Assembly (NCBI RefSeq): GCF_040676615.1
Contig: NZ_JBFAPI010000015.1
Coordinates: forward strand, 124,001 to 188,000
Source: Asanoa sp040676615
GTDB taxonomy: Bacteria; Actinomycetota; Actinomycetes; Mycobacteriales; Micromonosporaceae
Direction of reading: 5' to 3'
DNA length: 64,000 nucleotides
Shown: piece after piece, positions 42,806 through 51,250 of the stretch
Numbering within the stretch: the stretch's first letter is position 1
Layout of the letters: each line of letters opens with the position of its first letter
Program-made: the position numbers and the translations under genes
The notes under the pieces: model-generated
What the model saw: only the letters and a program-made list of their open reading frames with translations
Database searches by the model: none
What the model was told of the DNA's origin: nothing

Positions 42806-44680
42806 TCACGCCAAGGTCGAGCGGTCCGGAGCCGGATCGACATCCCGGCTCAAGATTTTCTGGCTGATCAGCACGTCGCGGAGCGAGTCGAGCTCGGCCG
42901 GCACCAGCAGGCCGCGGGTGACCAGGTCGTCGACCGTCGTGAAGGGTCCGCGCCGCGACCGGTCGACGACGATCGCCCAGGCCCGCTGGGGTCCGACACC
43001 GGGCAACCCCGCCAGGACCGTTTCGGGTACGGCGTTGACGTCGACCAGGCCGCCGTCGTCGAAGTGGCCGGGCAGGTCCGGACGCCCGATGCCGAGTTCG
43101 GCCGCCAACGACGGATGGTGCTGGAGCAACTCGAGCGCCTGTTGCCGCCGTACGCGCCGTTCGAGATCGGCCTGAGCGCGCTTGGGTAGGAAGTTGAGCA
43201 GGCCGACATGCACGGCGCCGCCGAACCAGGCGAAGAACCACATCCCGATCGCGTAGCCACCAGCGTTGGGATCGTCGACCGTGGCGTCGACGATCGCGCA
43301 GCTCACGGCGCCGAGCCCGAAGTAGGCGGCGGAGATGGCACCGAGGATCCGGCTGCGCCGGTTGACCGCGTAGGCACCGATGACCAGCCAGGTCACCAGC
43401 CCGGCGCCGGCGAGGGTGACCAGGACCGCACAAGCCCGCACCCAGTTCGGCGGCGGATCACCCCACCGAAAGGTTCGGCCCGGCCCTTGCGGACCAGCGA
43501 CCGGCATGGGTAGGCGGACCTGCTGGGCGGGCGGCGCGGTCGGCAGGGGATATGCGGGCGGCGCAGCCGGCCCAGCGGGCGCAGGTGGTGCGGTGGGCGC
43601 GGGTGGCGCGGTGGGCGCGGGTGGCCCAGCGGACGCAAATGGCCCAGCGGGCGCAGCGGGCCCGATGGGCCCGGCGGGCGCAGGCGGTGCGGCCAGCGCA
43701 GCGGGTGCAGGTGGCCCAGCGGGCCCAGCCGGCCCAGCGGGCCCAGCCGACCCGGCGGGCGCAGGTGGCCCGGCGGGCGCAGGTGGCCCGGCGGGCGCAA
43801 GCGGCGCGGCCAGCGCAGCGGACGCAGGTGGCGCGCCGGGCACAAGCGGCGCAGGCGCCGCAGGCGCGAATGGCGAGGGCGGCGCGGGCGGCCTGGCTTC
43901 CGCGTGCGGCGACCCGAGCAGCGCCGGATCGGACCGCAGCATCCGCCGGTGCAGGTCCTGCAGCTCGTTGCCGGGCTCGACCCCGAACTCGTCGGCGAGG
44001 AACTGGCGGGTGGCGCGGAACGCGGCCAGCGCCTCGGCCTGCCGCCCGCTGCGGTAGAGCGCCAGGATCAACTGATGGCGCAGCCGCTCGCGGAGCGGGT
44101 ACTCGGCGACCAGGCGCACCAACTCGGGCACCAGGCTGGCGTGCCGGCCGCGGGCCAGCTCGATCTCGGCGAGCGTCTCGTACGCGGCACACCTTCCGTC
44201 GGCGAGCCGGTCGCGGGCCGCGGTGAAGTAGCCGCCGGACAGCCCGGCCAGGGCCTCGCCCCGCCATAGCGCCAAGGCGGCGCGCAGCTCGGCGGAGGCC
44301 TCGTCGAGCCGGCCGGCGGCCTGGCTGGCGCGCGCCGCGCGTACACAGTCATGGAAGAGATCGGCGTCCAGCCCGTTGCCGGGCACCCGCGCGAGATAGC
44401 CGGCCTCGGTCAACGCGAGCAACTGACCGGGGGTACGGGGCGACCGGTCGGGCTCCAGCGCGCGGCGCAGGCCGGCGATGTATTTCTGGACCACGTTGGC
44501 GCCGTTTTCCGGCGGTTCGTCCTGCCACACGGCGTCGACGATCTGGTTCGTCGGGACCGGTTTGTTGGCGTTGAGCAGCAACACCGCGAGCACGGCGCGC
44601 TGTTTACCGGGCCCCAGATCGACCTCGTGATCGTCGTCGACCACCCGGACCGGCCCCAGGATCTCGAAGCGGTGCGGCAA
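42806..44680 (-). CDS. SARP-type BTAD regulator fused to membrane helices and a helix-hairpin-helix domain
   Basis: 624 residues if the TTG at 44680 is the start (GGGGAAGAGGG just upstream); an in-frame ATG at 44764 is the alternative. Residues about 5-95 are an OmpR/SARP winged helix (FEILGPVRVVDDDHEVDLGP; GKQRAVLAVLLLNANKPVPT; GANVVQKYIAGLRRALEPDR). About 105-250 are a BTAD domain (LDADLFHDCVRAARASQAAG; EYPLRERLRHQLILALYRSG; FLADEFGVEPGNELQDLHRR). A 150-residue Pro-Ala-Gly linker follows, then about three membrane helices (ACAVLVTLAGAGLVTWLVIG; YAIGMWFFAWFGGAVHVGLL) and a C-terminal HhH domain (LVDVNAVPETVLAGLPGVGP; FTTVDDLVTRGLL). The single open frame spans all parts. Divergent from a lipoprotein gene. 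Confidence 0.85.
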   Translation of the reverse strand: MPHRFEILGPVRVVDDDHEVDLGPGKQRAVLAVLLLNANKPVPTNQIVDAVWQDEPPENGANVVQKYIAGLRRALEPDRSPRTPGQLLALTEAGYLARVPGNGLDADLFHDCVRAARASQAAGRLDEASAELRAALALWRGEALAGLSGGYFTAARDRLADGRCAAYETLAEIELARGRHASLVPELVRLVAEYPLRERLRHQLILALYRSGRQAEALAAFRATRQFLADEFGVEPGNELQDLHRRMLRSDPALLGSPHAEARPPAPPSPFAPAAPAPLVPGAPPASAALAAPLAPAGPPAPAGPPAPAGSAGPAGPAGPAGPPAPAALAAPPAPAGPIGPAAPAGPFASAGPPAPTAPPAPTAPPAPAGPAAPPAYPLPTAPPAQQVRLPMPVAGPQGPGRTFRWGDPPPNWVRACAVLVTLAGAGLVTWLVIGAYAVNRRSRILGAISAAYFGLGAVSCAIVDATVDDPNAGGYAIGMWFFAWFGGAVHVGLLNFLPKRAQADLERRVRRQQALELLQHHPSLAAELGIGRPDLPGHFDDGGLVDVNAVPETVLAGLPGVGPQRAWAIVVDRSRRGPFTTVDDLVTRGLLVPAELDSLRDVLISQKILSRDVDPAPDRSTLA

Positions 44681-44836
44681 AACCCTCTTCCCCTTGCCCT
44701 CGCTGACCTCGGGTAACGCCTGGTCGCCCGGGCACGGCAGCCGATCGGCAGTGCACCGCAGCATAACGGCAGCGGTACGGCAGCGCGGTCCCCGACGATC
44801 TCCGCCGTGACACCCCGACCGACGGAGAGAAACGCA

Positions 44837-45616
44837 ATGAGACGACGCATCATCACCGCCCTCGTCGCCGGCGCGGCGACCGCGCTGCTCGCCGGCTGCG
44901 GCGCGCTCGGGAGCGAGCCATCCGCACCCGCGACCACCGCGCCGCCGTCCGCGCGGGAGAAGCTGGCGGCCTCTGTGCCGGACGGGTCCGCCGGCCGCTA
45001 CGCGTTCTCGTTCAAAGACGGCGAGAGCAACACGAGCGGGGTGGTCGACCCGAAGAGCCAGCGAATCAGCATGACCACCTCGTACAAGGAGAAAGATCTG
45101 GGCTTCACGCTGACCATGTCCTACCTCGTCATCAAGAAGGACCAGTGGGTCAAGATCAGCTTTGACAAGAAGTTGCCGGGGTTGCCGCAACTGCCGAAGA
45201 AGTGGTTGCGGCTCGACACGTCGAAGGTCAAGGACGACCCGTTCACCAACCTCGAAGACCCCGACCCGGTCGCGGCCGCCGACCTGTTTGACGCGATCGT
45301 CAAGGTGTCGGAGGACAAGCCCGGCACGTTCACCGGCACTCTCGACCTGACCAAGGCCACGGTCGCCTCGATCGTCGACGACGACGGGCTTAAGGCGCTG
45401 GGCGCCAAGGCCGAGGCGGTGCCGTTCACCGCGACCCTCGACGACGCGGGCCGGCTGGCGACGATCGACATCAAGGTGCCGGGCTACGCCAAGGTCAAGG
45501 CCTTCACCCACCACGCCACCTACAGCGAGTACGGCAGCGCGCCCGAGGTGAACGCACCGGCCGCGAGCGCGAGCCAGGACGCCCCGGCGGCGGCCTACGA
45601 CCTGCTCAACAGCTGA
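44837..45616 (+). CDS. Secreted lipoprotein, LppX/LprG-like
   Basis: 259 residues. Lipoprotein signal MRRRIITALVAGAATALLAG with Cys 21 (lipobox LAGC), then a short Ser/Pro/Ala-rich tether. The mature part (YAFSFKDGESNTSGVVDPKS; WVKISFDKKLPGLPQLPKKW; FTGTLDLTKATVASIVDDDG; PFTATLDDAGRLATIDIKVP) has the alternating strand pattern of the LppX/LprAFG/DUF-type lipid-carrier fold. It is divergent from the BTAD fusion protein (about 155 bases between starts), which may regulate it or be informed by the envelope. Ligand unknown. Confidence 0.8.
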   Translation: MRRRIITALVAGAATALLAGCGALGSEPSAPATTAPPSAREKLAASVPDGSAGRYAFSFKDGESNTSGVVDPKSQRISMTTSYKEKDLGFTLTMSYLVIKKDQWVKISFDKKLPGLPQLPKKWLRLDTSKVKDDPFTNLEDPDPVAAADLFDAIVKVSEDKPGTFTGTLDLTKATVASIVDDDGLKALGAKAEAVPFTATLDDAGRLATIDIKVPGYAKVKAFTHHATYSEYGSAPEVNAPAASASQDAPAAAYDLLNS

Positions 45617-45665
45617 CGCGGCGGCCCGCCCGGTCCGGTGACGACGGGGGTCGCACGGGGCGGGC

Positions 45666-46442
45666 TCACCCGCGCAGCACCTGCTCGAACCGGGTCGGCG
45701 GGCGGCCGGTGAGCACGGCCACCGCATCGGACGTGCGCGACCACCGGTCCTGCCGGATCGACTCGAACATCGAGCAGTAGGCGTAGACCCACCACGGCTC
45801 CTCGCCGCCACGCGCCAGCGTCGCCGCGAACTCGGCGACGCTGGCTTCGGCGTACTCGACACCGGCCTGTTCCACGACCTCGGCCACGGTCAGGCTGTCC
45901 GGCCCGGTCACGTCGTGCGCCCGGTTGGTGGGTGCGCCCAGTGCCAGCGCGGCCAGGCACTGTGCCACGTCGTCGCGGGCCACCAGCGACACGCGGGAGT
46001 CGGCGGCGGGGAGTGCGGCCGGGTCGCCGGCGCCGCGCACCAGGCCCAGGAAGAACTCGGCGAACAGACCCGCGCGGACGATGGAGTACGCGAGCCCGCT
46101 GGCCCGCAACAGCCGCTCGGTGTCGCCGTTGGTGAACGCGTAGCAGAAGGGCGACTCCAGCGCCACGTCGAGGCCGCTGAGCAGCACGACGTGCCCGACG
46201 CCGGCCGCGGTCGCCGCCTCCACGACGTTGCGGTGGTGTACGACCACCCGGGCCGCCTCGCCGTCACTGGAGACGAAGACGAGAGTGTCCACACCGGAGA
46301 ACGCGGCCCGCAGCGCCGCCGGGTCGTCGTACGGTGCAATCCGGCTGTTGAGGGCGATCACCTCGTGCTGCCCGGTCGCGGTCAACAACTCGGCAACCCG
46401 GCCGCCGACCCGCCCCGTACCCCCGGTGATCGCGATCCTCAT
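45666..46442 (-). CDS. NmrA-like NAD(P)-binding protein
   Basis: 258 residues from ATG 46442. Atypical SDR: the dinucleotide motif is RIAITGGTGRVGGRVAELL (GGxGxxGG), followed by FSGVDTLVFVSSDGE, GVGHVVLLSGLDVALESPFC, SGLAYSIVRAGLFAEFFLGL and DVTGPDSLTVAEVVEQAGVE. No canonical YxxxK is present, as in NmrA/YtfG-type quinone reductases or sensors. Convergent with the lipoprotein gene. The frame is open upstream to 46742, but homology begins at the ATG used. Confidence 0.85.
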   Translation of the reverse strand: MRIAITGGTGRVGGRVAELLTATGQHEVIALNSRIAPYDDPAALRAAFSGVDTLVFVSSDGEAARVVVHHRNVVEAATAAGVGHVVLLSGLDVALESPFCYAFTNGDTERLLRASGLAYSIVRAGLFAEFFLGLVRGAGDPAALPAADSRVSLVARDDVAQCLAALALGAPTNRAHDVTGPDSLTVAEVVEQAGVEYAEASVAEFAATLARGGEEPWWVYAYCSMFESIRQDRWSRTSDAVAVLTGRPPTRFEQVLRG

Positions 46443-46577
46443 CTGTCCGATCTTGCCGTGCGTCACATCGCGGCGCCTGATCGGGGGACACACCGGCCGA
46501 TCGGGCGGGTGCACAATCGGGAGCGCAGAGGTCTCGACGCGCGACCCAGCGCGACGAGGCGACGGTGGGGAGCGGTA

Positions 46578-46805
46578 GTGCGCGGTCAGGCACTGGTCGG
46601 CAAGATCGGCGTGGTGGTCACCGCGGTCCGCGGCGGCGACCGGGCCGGCGAGATCCGGGTCAAGGTCCAGGGCGTCCCACACCACTACCTCGCATACTCC
46701 GTCGAGCCGATCGCCATCGGCGCTCATGTGCTCGTCATCCACTATCGCGGCGCGCGCCAGGTGGACGTCGAACCGTGGTCACCGACGCCACAGCACACAC
46801 CATGA
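46578..46805 (+). CDS. NfeD-like OB-fold protein
   Basis: 75 residues from GTG 46578, preceded by GGTGGGGA. The sequence GQALVGKIGVVVTAVRGGDR, GEIRVKVQGVPHHYLAYSVE and IGAHVLVIHYRGARQVDVEP is the short OB-fold of NfeD C-terminal domains, without membrane segments. NfeD proteins pair with flotillin/SPFH proteins; here a flotillin gene starts 13 bases downstream, which supports the call. Confidence 0.8.
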   Translation: MRGQALVGKIGVVVTAVRGGDRAGEIRVKVQGVPHHYLAYSVEPIAIGAHVLVIHYRGARQVDVEPWSPTPQHTP

Positions 46806-46818
46806 AAGAGGCACAGCC

Positions 46819-47940
46819 ATGTTCGGTTACCGGGTGCCCGCACCCAACGAGGCGCTCCTGATCAGCGGCCGCAAACAACGCGGCGCGGACGCCCTACCGT
46901 TCAAAATCGTCACCGGCCATGGGGCCTTCGTTGTCCCGATCTTCTCCAAGGCCACCCGCCTGACCCTGGCCATGCAGGAGGCTGAGGTCGAGGAGGACTG
47001 CTACACCCAGCAGGGCCTGACCCTGGCTGTCCGGTCGGTCATCGCCTTCAAGGTCGGTGACGACCACGAGTCGATCGCCGCCGCCGCGCGCCGCTTCCAG
47101 GGCGACCAGTCGCAGATGCCGGTCCTCGTCGGCCGCATCTTCAGCGGCCACCTGCGCAGCATCATCGGCAGCATGACGGTCGAAGCGATCATCCGCGAGC
47201 AGCAGACGCTGGCCGACGCGATCGTCGACGCGAGCAAGACCGAGATGGCCCGGATCGGCCTCGACATCGACTCGCTTCAGATCAGCAGCATCGACGACAA
47301 GGGCGCCGGCTACATCCGGGCGCTGGCCGCGCCGCACCAGGCCAGGGTCAACCAGGAAGCCAAGGTGGCGCAGGCCGCCGCTGACCAGGCCAGCGCCATG
47401 GCGCAACAGGAGAGCGTGCGGAACCAGGCGGAGTACGCCCGGCAGACGGCGATCGCGCAGGCCCGCTACCAGGCGGAGATCGACCAGGCCCAGCAGACGG
47501 CCGCGCAGGCGGGTCCGCTGGCCGCTGCCCAGGCGCAGCAGAGCGTGCTGGTCGAGCGCGCGCTGGTCGCGCAGAAGTACGCCGAGTTGCGGCAGGTGGA
47601 ACTGGTGGCGGAGGTGGTGCGGCCGGCGCAGGCGGAGGCGGAGCGGATCACCACGCTGGCCCGGGCCCAGGCCGACGCGACCAAGCTGTCCGCCGAGGCG
47701 GCGGCGGCGTCGGACCGGATCGCGCTGGACCAGCTGGTCATCCAGCAGTTGCCGGAGCTGCTGCGGGCGGCGGCGCAAGGCCTGCAGGGTGCCAACCTGA
47801 CGGTCCTCAATGGAGCAGAGGGGCTCAACAGCGTGGTCGCGTCGCTGGCGGCGCAGGGGATGGCGCTGTTGGACACCGTGCGCAAGGGCATGGACGCGGC
47901 GCCGGCGCCGGTCATCGCGCAGCCGCCACGTCTGCCCTAG
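46819..47940 (+). CDS. Flotillin-like SPFH-domain protein
   Basis: 373 residues. N-terminal SPFH domain: MFGYRVPAPNEALLISGRKQ, GHGAFVVPIFSKATRLTLAM, QGLTLAVRSVIAFKVGDDHE, HLRSIIGSMTVEAIIREQQT and ISSIDDKGAGYIRALAAPHQ. A long Ala/Gln/Glu-rich coiled coil follows (about 180-310, rich in AQAAADQASAMAQQ- and AEAERITTLARAQ-type repeats), then LDQLVIQQLPELLRAAAQGL. There is no N-terminal transmembrane helix, so membrane binding is peripheral. Likely organises membrane microdomains with the NfeD-like partner. The stop overlaps the convergent PPOX gene by 4 bases. Confidence 0.92.
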   Translation: MFGYRVPAPNEALLISGRKQRGADALPFKIVTGHGAFVVPIFSKATRLTLAMQEAEVEEDCYTQQGLTLAVRSVIAFKVGDDHESIAAAARRFQGDQSQMPVLVGRIFSGHLRSIIGSMTVEAIIREQQTLADAIVDASKTEMARIGLDIDSLQISSIDDKGAGYIRALAAPHQARVNQEAKVAQAAADQASAMAQQESVRNQAEYARQTAIAQARYQAEIDQAQQTAAQAGPLAAAQAQQSVLVERALVAQKYAELRQVELVAEVVRPAQAEAERITTLARAQADATKLSAEAAAASDRIALDQLVIQQLPELLRAAAQGLQGANLTVLNGAEGLNSVVASLAAQGMALLDTVRKGMDAAPAPVIAQPPRLP

Positions 47941-48371
47941 GCGATGGCGTGCTCGGCGGCGACCTGCTCGACCCGCATCCGCACCAACAGCATGCCGGGC
48001 ACGCTGTTGCGCCGGCTGTATTCCTCGGCGCGGCCCTCGCCCATGTAACGGGCCGCGATCCGGCCCGCCCAGTGGCGCAGTTGGCCGGGATCTTCGGAGA
48101 TGGTTACCCGCCCGGTCAGCATCGCGAACGAATAGGGCGGCCGCTCGTCGTCGACGCAGCTGGCCGCCCGGTCGTCGCGGACCAGGTTGTGGGCCTTGAC
48201 GTTGTCATTCTCAGTCGTGAAAACGAGATCGTCACCATCGAGGAGGAACCACATAGGCACGACATGCGGGCTGCCATCCGCCCGCACTGTGGCCAGCATG
48301 CCGGTGCGGGTGCCCTCCATGATGAAGGCCTTCCACTCGTCCTCGGCCATGCGCTCACCCATAAGCATCAC
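47937..48371 (-). CDS. PPOX-class flavin/F420-dependent enzyme
   Basis: 144 residues, split-barrel fold. FIMEGTRTGMLATVRADGSP, HVVPMWFLLDGDDLVFTTEN, VKAHNLVRDDRAASCVDDER and AMLTGRVTISEDPGQLRHWA are typical of the pyridoxamine-oxidase-like/F420-binding family. The C-terminal MLLVRMRVEQVAAEHAIA closes the barrel. Three ATGs (48371, 48368, 48359) are possible. Substrate unknown; many members reduce small molecules with F420 or bind haem. Confidence 0.88.
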   Translation of the reverse strand: MMLMGERMAEDEWKAFIMEGTRTGMLATVRADGSPHVVPMWFLLDGDDLVFTTENDNVKAHNLVRDDRAASCVDDERPPYSFAMLTGRVTISEDPGQLRHWAGRIAARYMGEGRAEEYSRRNSVPGMLLVRMRVEQVAAEHAIA

Positions 48372-48431
48372 ATTACGGCCAGAACCGCCCAGAGGCCCGC
48401 AACATGGGCGAGCCGGGGATTCGCTCGGGGG

Positions 48432-48551
48432 CTAGCCCGACCGACCGCCGGGCACCTCGTCGACCAACAGCAGCCAGGCCGACCGTTCCGGTTCGTCGCC
48501 GATCCGGTCGACAATGGACTCCCGTTCCTCGTCGGAGGCCAGGAGCGTCAC
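48432..48551 (-). CDS. Very small ORF, possible gene fragment
   Basis: 39 residues from a GTG: VTLLASDEERESIVDRIGDE then PERSAWLLLVDEVPGGRSG. Composition and third-position GC look coding, and it follows the 48598-48939 gene on the same strand, but there is no ribosome binding site and no family resemblance. It may be a real small protein or the remnant of a longer one; the frame stays open upstream to 48719. Confidence 0.3.
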   Translation of the reverse strand: MTLLASDEERESIVDRIGDEPERSAWLLLVDEVPGGRSG

Positions 48552-48597
48552 CTGGACGCCCGGGGCGTGATCGCCGGTGGCAGGGCGGCGCCGGATG

Positions 48598-48939
48598 CTA
48601 GTCGAGGCAGTGGACCTGCAGCGCGATGTGGTCGGGCTTGCCCGCGCCGCCCGAATCGCGGTGGATGACGTCGAGTTCGACGCGGTGCCGGTCCATCGAG
48701 ACCGGGGCGTCGCCCTCACCGGCCAGGCAGGTCGGATAGGTTTCGTCGGAATGGATGGTGCCGTTGGCGTCCTGCCAGTTGTCGGCGATCACCTGATAGA
48801 TGGTGTCCCCGTCGTTGGGGTCGCGGGGCACGCCGTCCTGCTCGAACGCGATGAGCCTGGCGCGGTCGTTCGACCAGGTCACCGTGCCGGTCAGAGGCTC
48901 GGACCGCGCCGTATGTGTGTCGCCGGTGAGCTTCGCCAT
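48598..48939 (-). CDS. Hypothetical membrane-anchored protein, start unclear
   Basis: 113 residues from ATG 48939: a polar domain with SEPLTGTVTWSNDRARLIAF, DTIYQVIADNWQDANGTIHS and VELDVIHRDSGGAGKPDHIA, ending LQVHCLD. Immediately upstream in the same frame the codons read GRRGGLVAIGLVGGLLMAKL, an obvious membrane anchor, yet no ATG, GTG or TTG occurs in that frame before it. Another frame offers ATG at about 49029 (MPVALIDQSSRRV). A one-base frameshift near 48992-49000, or a non-standard start, would join them. No known family. Confidence 0.55.
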   Translation of the reverse strand: MAKLTGDTHTARSEPLTGTVTWSNDRARLIAFEQDGVPRDPNDGDTIYQVIADNWQDANGTIHSDETYPTCLAGEGDAPVSMDRHRVELDVIHRDSGGAGKPDHIALQVHCLD

Positions 48940-49083
48940 TAGCAGGCCGCCGACCAGCCCGATCGCGACGAGGCCGCCGCGGCGACCGCGCGCACGCGGC
49001 GGCTGGATTGATCGATGAGCGCGACCGGCATCCGGACAACCTACGCGATCATTGCCGAGCGCGGGCCGCGTACTGTCGCGTTC

Positions 49084-50034
49084 ATGATCGAACAGGCTCG
49101 GGTCGCGGTGGTGGGTGTCGGTAACAACACGTCGGCGCTGGTGCAGGGGATCGCTCTCTATCGGGAGACCGGGAGCCTGGTCGGCATCCGGACGCCGGTC
49201 ATCGACGGCCTCGGCGTCGCCGACATCGACGTCGTCGCCGCGTTCGCGGCCTCCGATGCCAAGGTGGGCAAGGACGTGACCGAGGCAATCTTCCTGCCAC
49301 CCAACAACTTCCCCCGCCTCGCCGCCGCCCTGCCGCCCGCCGGCGTCCCGGTGACCAGGGGCCTTGTCGACTCCGGCGGGATCGACCGGGTGGCGGCGGC
49401 GCTGGCCGGGGCGGAAACCGAGGTGCTGCTCTATTCGGCGCCCAGCGGCCGGCCGGACACCGCCCGGGCCTACGCCCAGGCGGCCCATGACGCCGGGGTC
49501 GCCTTCGTCAACACCACCTCGGACCCGATCGCTCGTGATCCATTGTGGATCGAGCAGTTCGCGGTGGCCGGGCTGCCCCTGATCGGCGACGACCTGGCCA
49601 GCCAGTTCGGCACGTCGGTGCTGCACAACTCGTTGCTGCGGCTGCTCGCGGAGCGCGGCCTCACCCTGACCAGCTCGTATCAGGTCAACCTGGGCGGCAC
49701 CGAAGACTTCCGCAACCTGGTCGAGAACCCCAACACCAAGAAGCAGTCGAAGCTCAACGCGCTGCCGGCGGCCGACAAGGTCCAGGTCGCACCGCTCGGC
49801 TACCTCTCGCAGCTGGGTTCGCAGAAGGTTGCCCACCTCAACATCGAGGCGCGGGGCTGGGGCGAGACGACGGTCAGCCTCGACGTGAAACTGAAGGTGG
49901 ACGACCCGAGCGGCGCCGCGGGCGTCAACATCGACCTGATCCGCATCGCGGCCAGCGCGCTCCGCGACGGCCGCGGCGGCTACCCGGTCGAGGCCTCGCC
50001 GCTGCTCAAGTCGCCACCCGGCACCGCGATCTGA
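49084..50034 (+). CDS. Inositol-3-phosphate-synthase-like protein, short form
   Basis: 316 residues from ATG 49084. NAD-binding motif VAVVGVGNNTSALVQGIALY, VAAFAASDAKVGKDVTEAIF, VAFVNTTSDPIARDPLWIEQ, LIGDDLASQFGTSVLHNSLL, SYQVNLGGTEDFRNLVENPN and TKKQSKLNALPA match the Ino1 family in order. It is about 50 residues shorter than the mycobacterial enzyme and much diverged from it, so it may be a paralogue with a different sugar-phosphate substrate. The catalytic lysine region (NPNTKKQSK) is kept. Standing alone, 43 bases before a glutaredoxin-like gene. Confidence 0.82.
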   Translation: MIEQARVAVVGVGNNTSALVQGIALYRETGSLVGIRTPVIDGLGVADIDVVAAFAASDAKVGKDVTEAIFLPPNNFPRLAAALPPAGVPVTRGLVDSGGIDRVAAALAGAETEVLLYSAPSGRPDTARAYAQAAHDAGVAFVNTTSDPIARDPLWIEQFAVAGLPLIGDDLASQFGTSVLHNSLLRLLAERGLTLTSSYQVNLGGTEDFRNLVENPNTKKQSKLNALPAADKVQVAPLGYLSQLGSQKVAHLNIEARGWGETTVSLDVKLKVDDPSGAAGVNIDLIRIAASALRDGRGGYPVEASPLLKSPPGTAI

Positions 50035-50076
50035 CAGCCTTCTCTCGGCCACGGGTCCTGGAAGTAGCCTTGCCGC

Positions 50077-50514
50077 GTGTTCCGAAGTTGGCGGTTGGCC
50101 GGTCTCGCGCTGGCCGTGGGCGTTTTCGTGGCCGTCGTCCAGTTCGCCGGCGGCGGTCGTCTGCTCGGCCTCGTCGAGTTCGCGGCGTTCGCCCTGCTGG
50201 CGTTTTCCTGGTCGCCGTTGGCCTTCCCACGCTCGGTGGGTGCGGCCGAGGCGCAGCGGCGCCGCGGCCACGACGGGCGGCCGGTCATCTACTGGCGGCC
50301 CGGCTGTGCCTACTGCCAGCGCCTGCGGCTGCGGCTCGGCCGCGACGGCCGGCGGGCGCACTGGGTCAACATCTGGGCCGACCCGGCCGGGGCGGCGGCG
50401 GTCCGGGCGATCACCGGCGGCGACGAGACCGTGCCGACCGTCGAGCTCGACGGCCAGCCGCACGTCAACCCCGACCCGGCCTGGTTGCGCGAGCGGCTGC
50501 GCCTGGTCAACTGA
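50077..50514 (+). CDS. Membrane-anchored glutaredoxin-like protein
   Basis: 145 residues, GTG start. Two N-terminal hydrophobic helices (RLAGLALAVGVFVAVVQFAG; LVEFAAFALLAFSWSPLAF) are followed by a glutaredoxin fold: VIYWRPGCAYCQRLRLRLGR with redox motif CAYC, HWVNIWADPAGAAAVRAITG, and cis-Pro loop DETVPTVELDGQPHVNP. The redox domain probably faces the cytoplasm. In mycothiol-using bacteria such proteins may be mycoredoxin-like; that is inference. Confidence 0.88.
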   Translation: MFRSWRLAGLALAVGVFVAVVQFAGGGRLLGLVEFAAFALLAFSWSPLAFPRSVGAAEAQRRRGHDGRPVIYWRPGCAYCQRLRLRLGRDGRRAHWVNIWADPAGAAAVRAITGGDETVPTVELDGQPHVNPDPAWLRERLRLVN

Positions 50515-50685
50515 GCCGGGCGGCGCCGTGTTTCGGGTCGGGTGGGGCGCCGTCGGAGCGGCGGTGCGGCCAGGCGGCCGCACCGCCGGAATCCACCTGC
50601 GGGTCAGCCCTCGTGACGACGCGAGGACACGGGAATCGCGCGGGCCCCGGTCGACGAGGTCACCGACCCGCGCGCGGCGCCGGGA

Positions 50686-51171
50686 TCAGCTCAGGCGCCG
50701 CCTGACCGCCGCGTCGAGGTTGTCGAGTTCGTCGCCGCGGTGGGCGCGGTGTTGCCGGGTCCAGGTCTCGTCGTGCAGCGGGTCGAGGGTCATGACGACC
50801 GTCGTGCGGTCACCGGCCGGCTCGATGTCGACGGTGGTCAGGTGCTCGTAGGGCTCGTGGCCGGGCACGAAGTCGATCATCGAGACGTAGGCCAGCCGGT
50901 TCGGCGGCTCGACCTCGCGGAACGTCTTGCGCACCTCCGACGAGAGCGGCATGCCCGCCTCCCGCATGAACGCGACCTGCTCAGGGCCGATCGCAGTCAT
51001 CGTGTAGCGCAGTTCGCCGCCGGGCCGGAGCGCGAGGTCGCTCACCCTGGTCTCGAAGCCGCGCGGTGCGAACCATTCGTCCAGGCCGGCGGCGGTGGTC
51101 CACAGCGTCCAGATCAGTTCGGCCGGAGCGGCGTAGGTCCGTTCGTACCGTGCCGGTTTGCTGTCAGGCAT
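50686..51171 (-). CDS. SRPBCC/AHSA1-type START-like protein
   Basis: 161 residues from ATG 51171 (AAGGA upstream). RYERTYAAPAELIWTLWTTA, GLDEWFAPRGFETRVSDLAL, GELRYTMTAIGPEQVAFMRE and PNRLAYVSMIDFVPGHEPYE are the Bet v1-like SRPBCC pattern, ending with a C-terminal helix. AHSA1-type members often neighbour YCII genes and ECF sigma factors, and this one is divergent from such a pair at 51308, so they may share control. Confidence 0.9.
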   Translation of the reverse strand: MPDSKPARYERTYAAPAELIWTLWTTAAGLDEWFAPRGFETRVSDLALRPGGELRYTMTAIGPEQVAFMREAGMPLSSEVRKTFREVEPPNRLAYVSMIDFVPGHEPYEHLTTVDIEPAGDRTTVVMTLDPLHDETWTRQHRAHRGDELDNLDAAVRRRLS

Positions 51172-51250
51172 TGGCTTGTCCTTTCGATCGGTCTGGAGCA
51201 GTAACGAACGGACCGATGGCGGACGGACATCGGGCGGCCGGTTAATTTGT

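Noticed and set aside
44681..45862. Extension of the BTAD fusion protein up to 45862
   Set aside because: That part is antisense to the lipoprotein gene; the domain begins at FEILGPVRV close to the TTG/ATG candidates.
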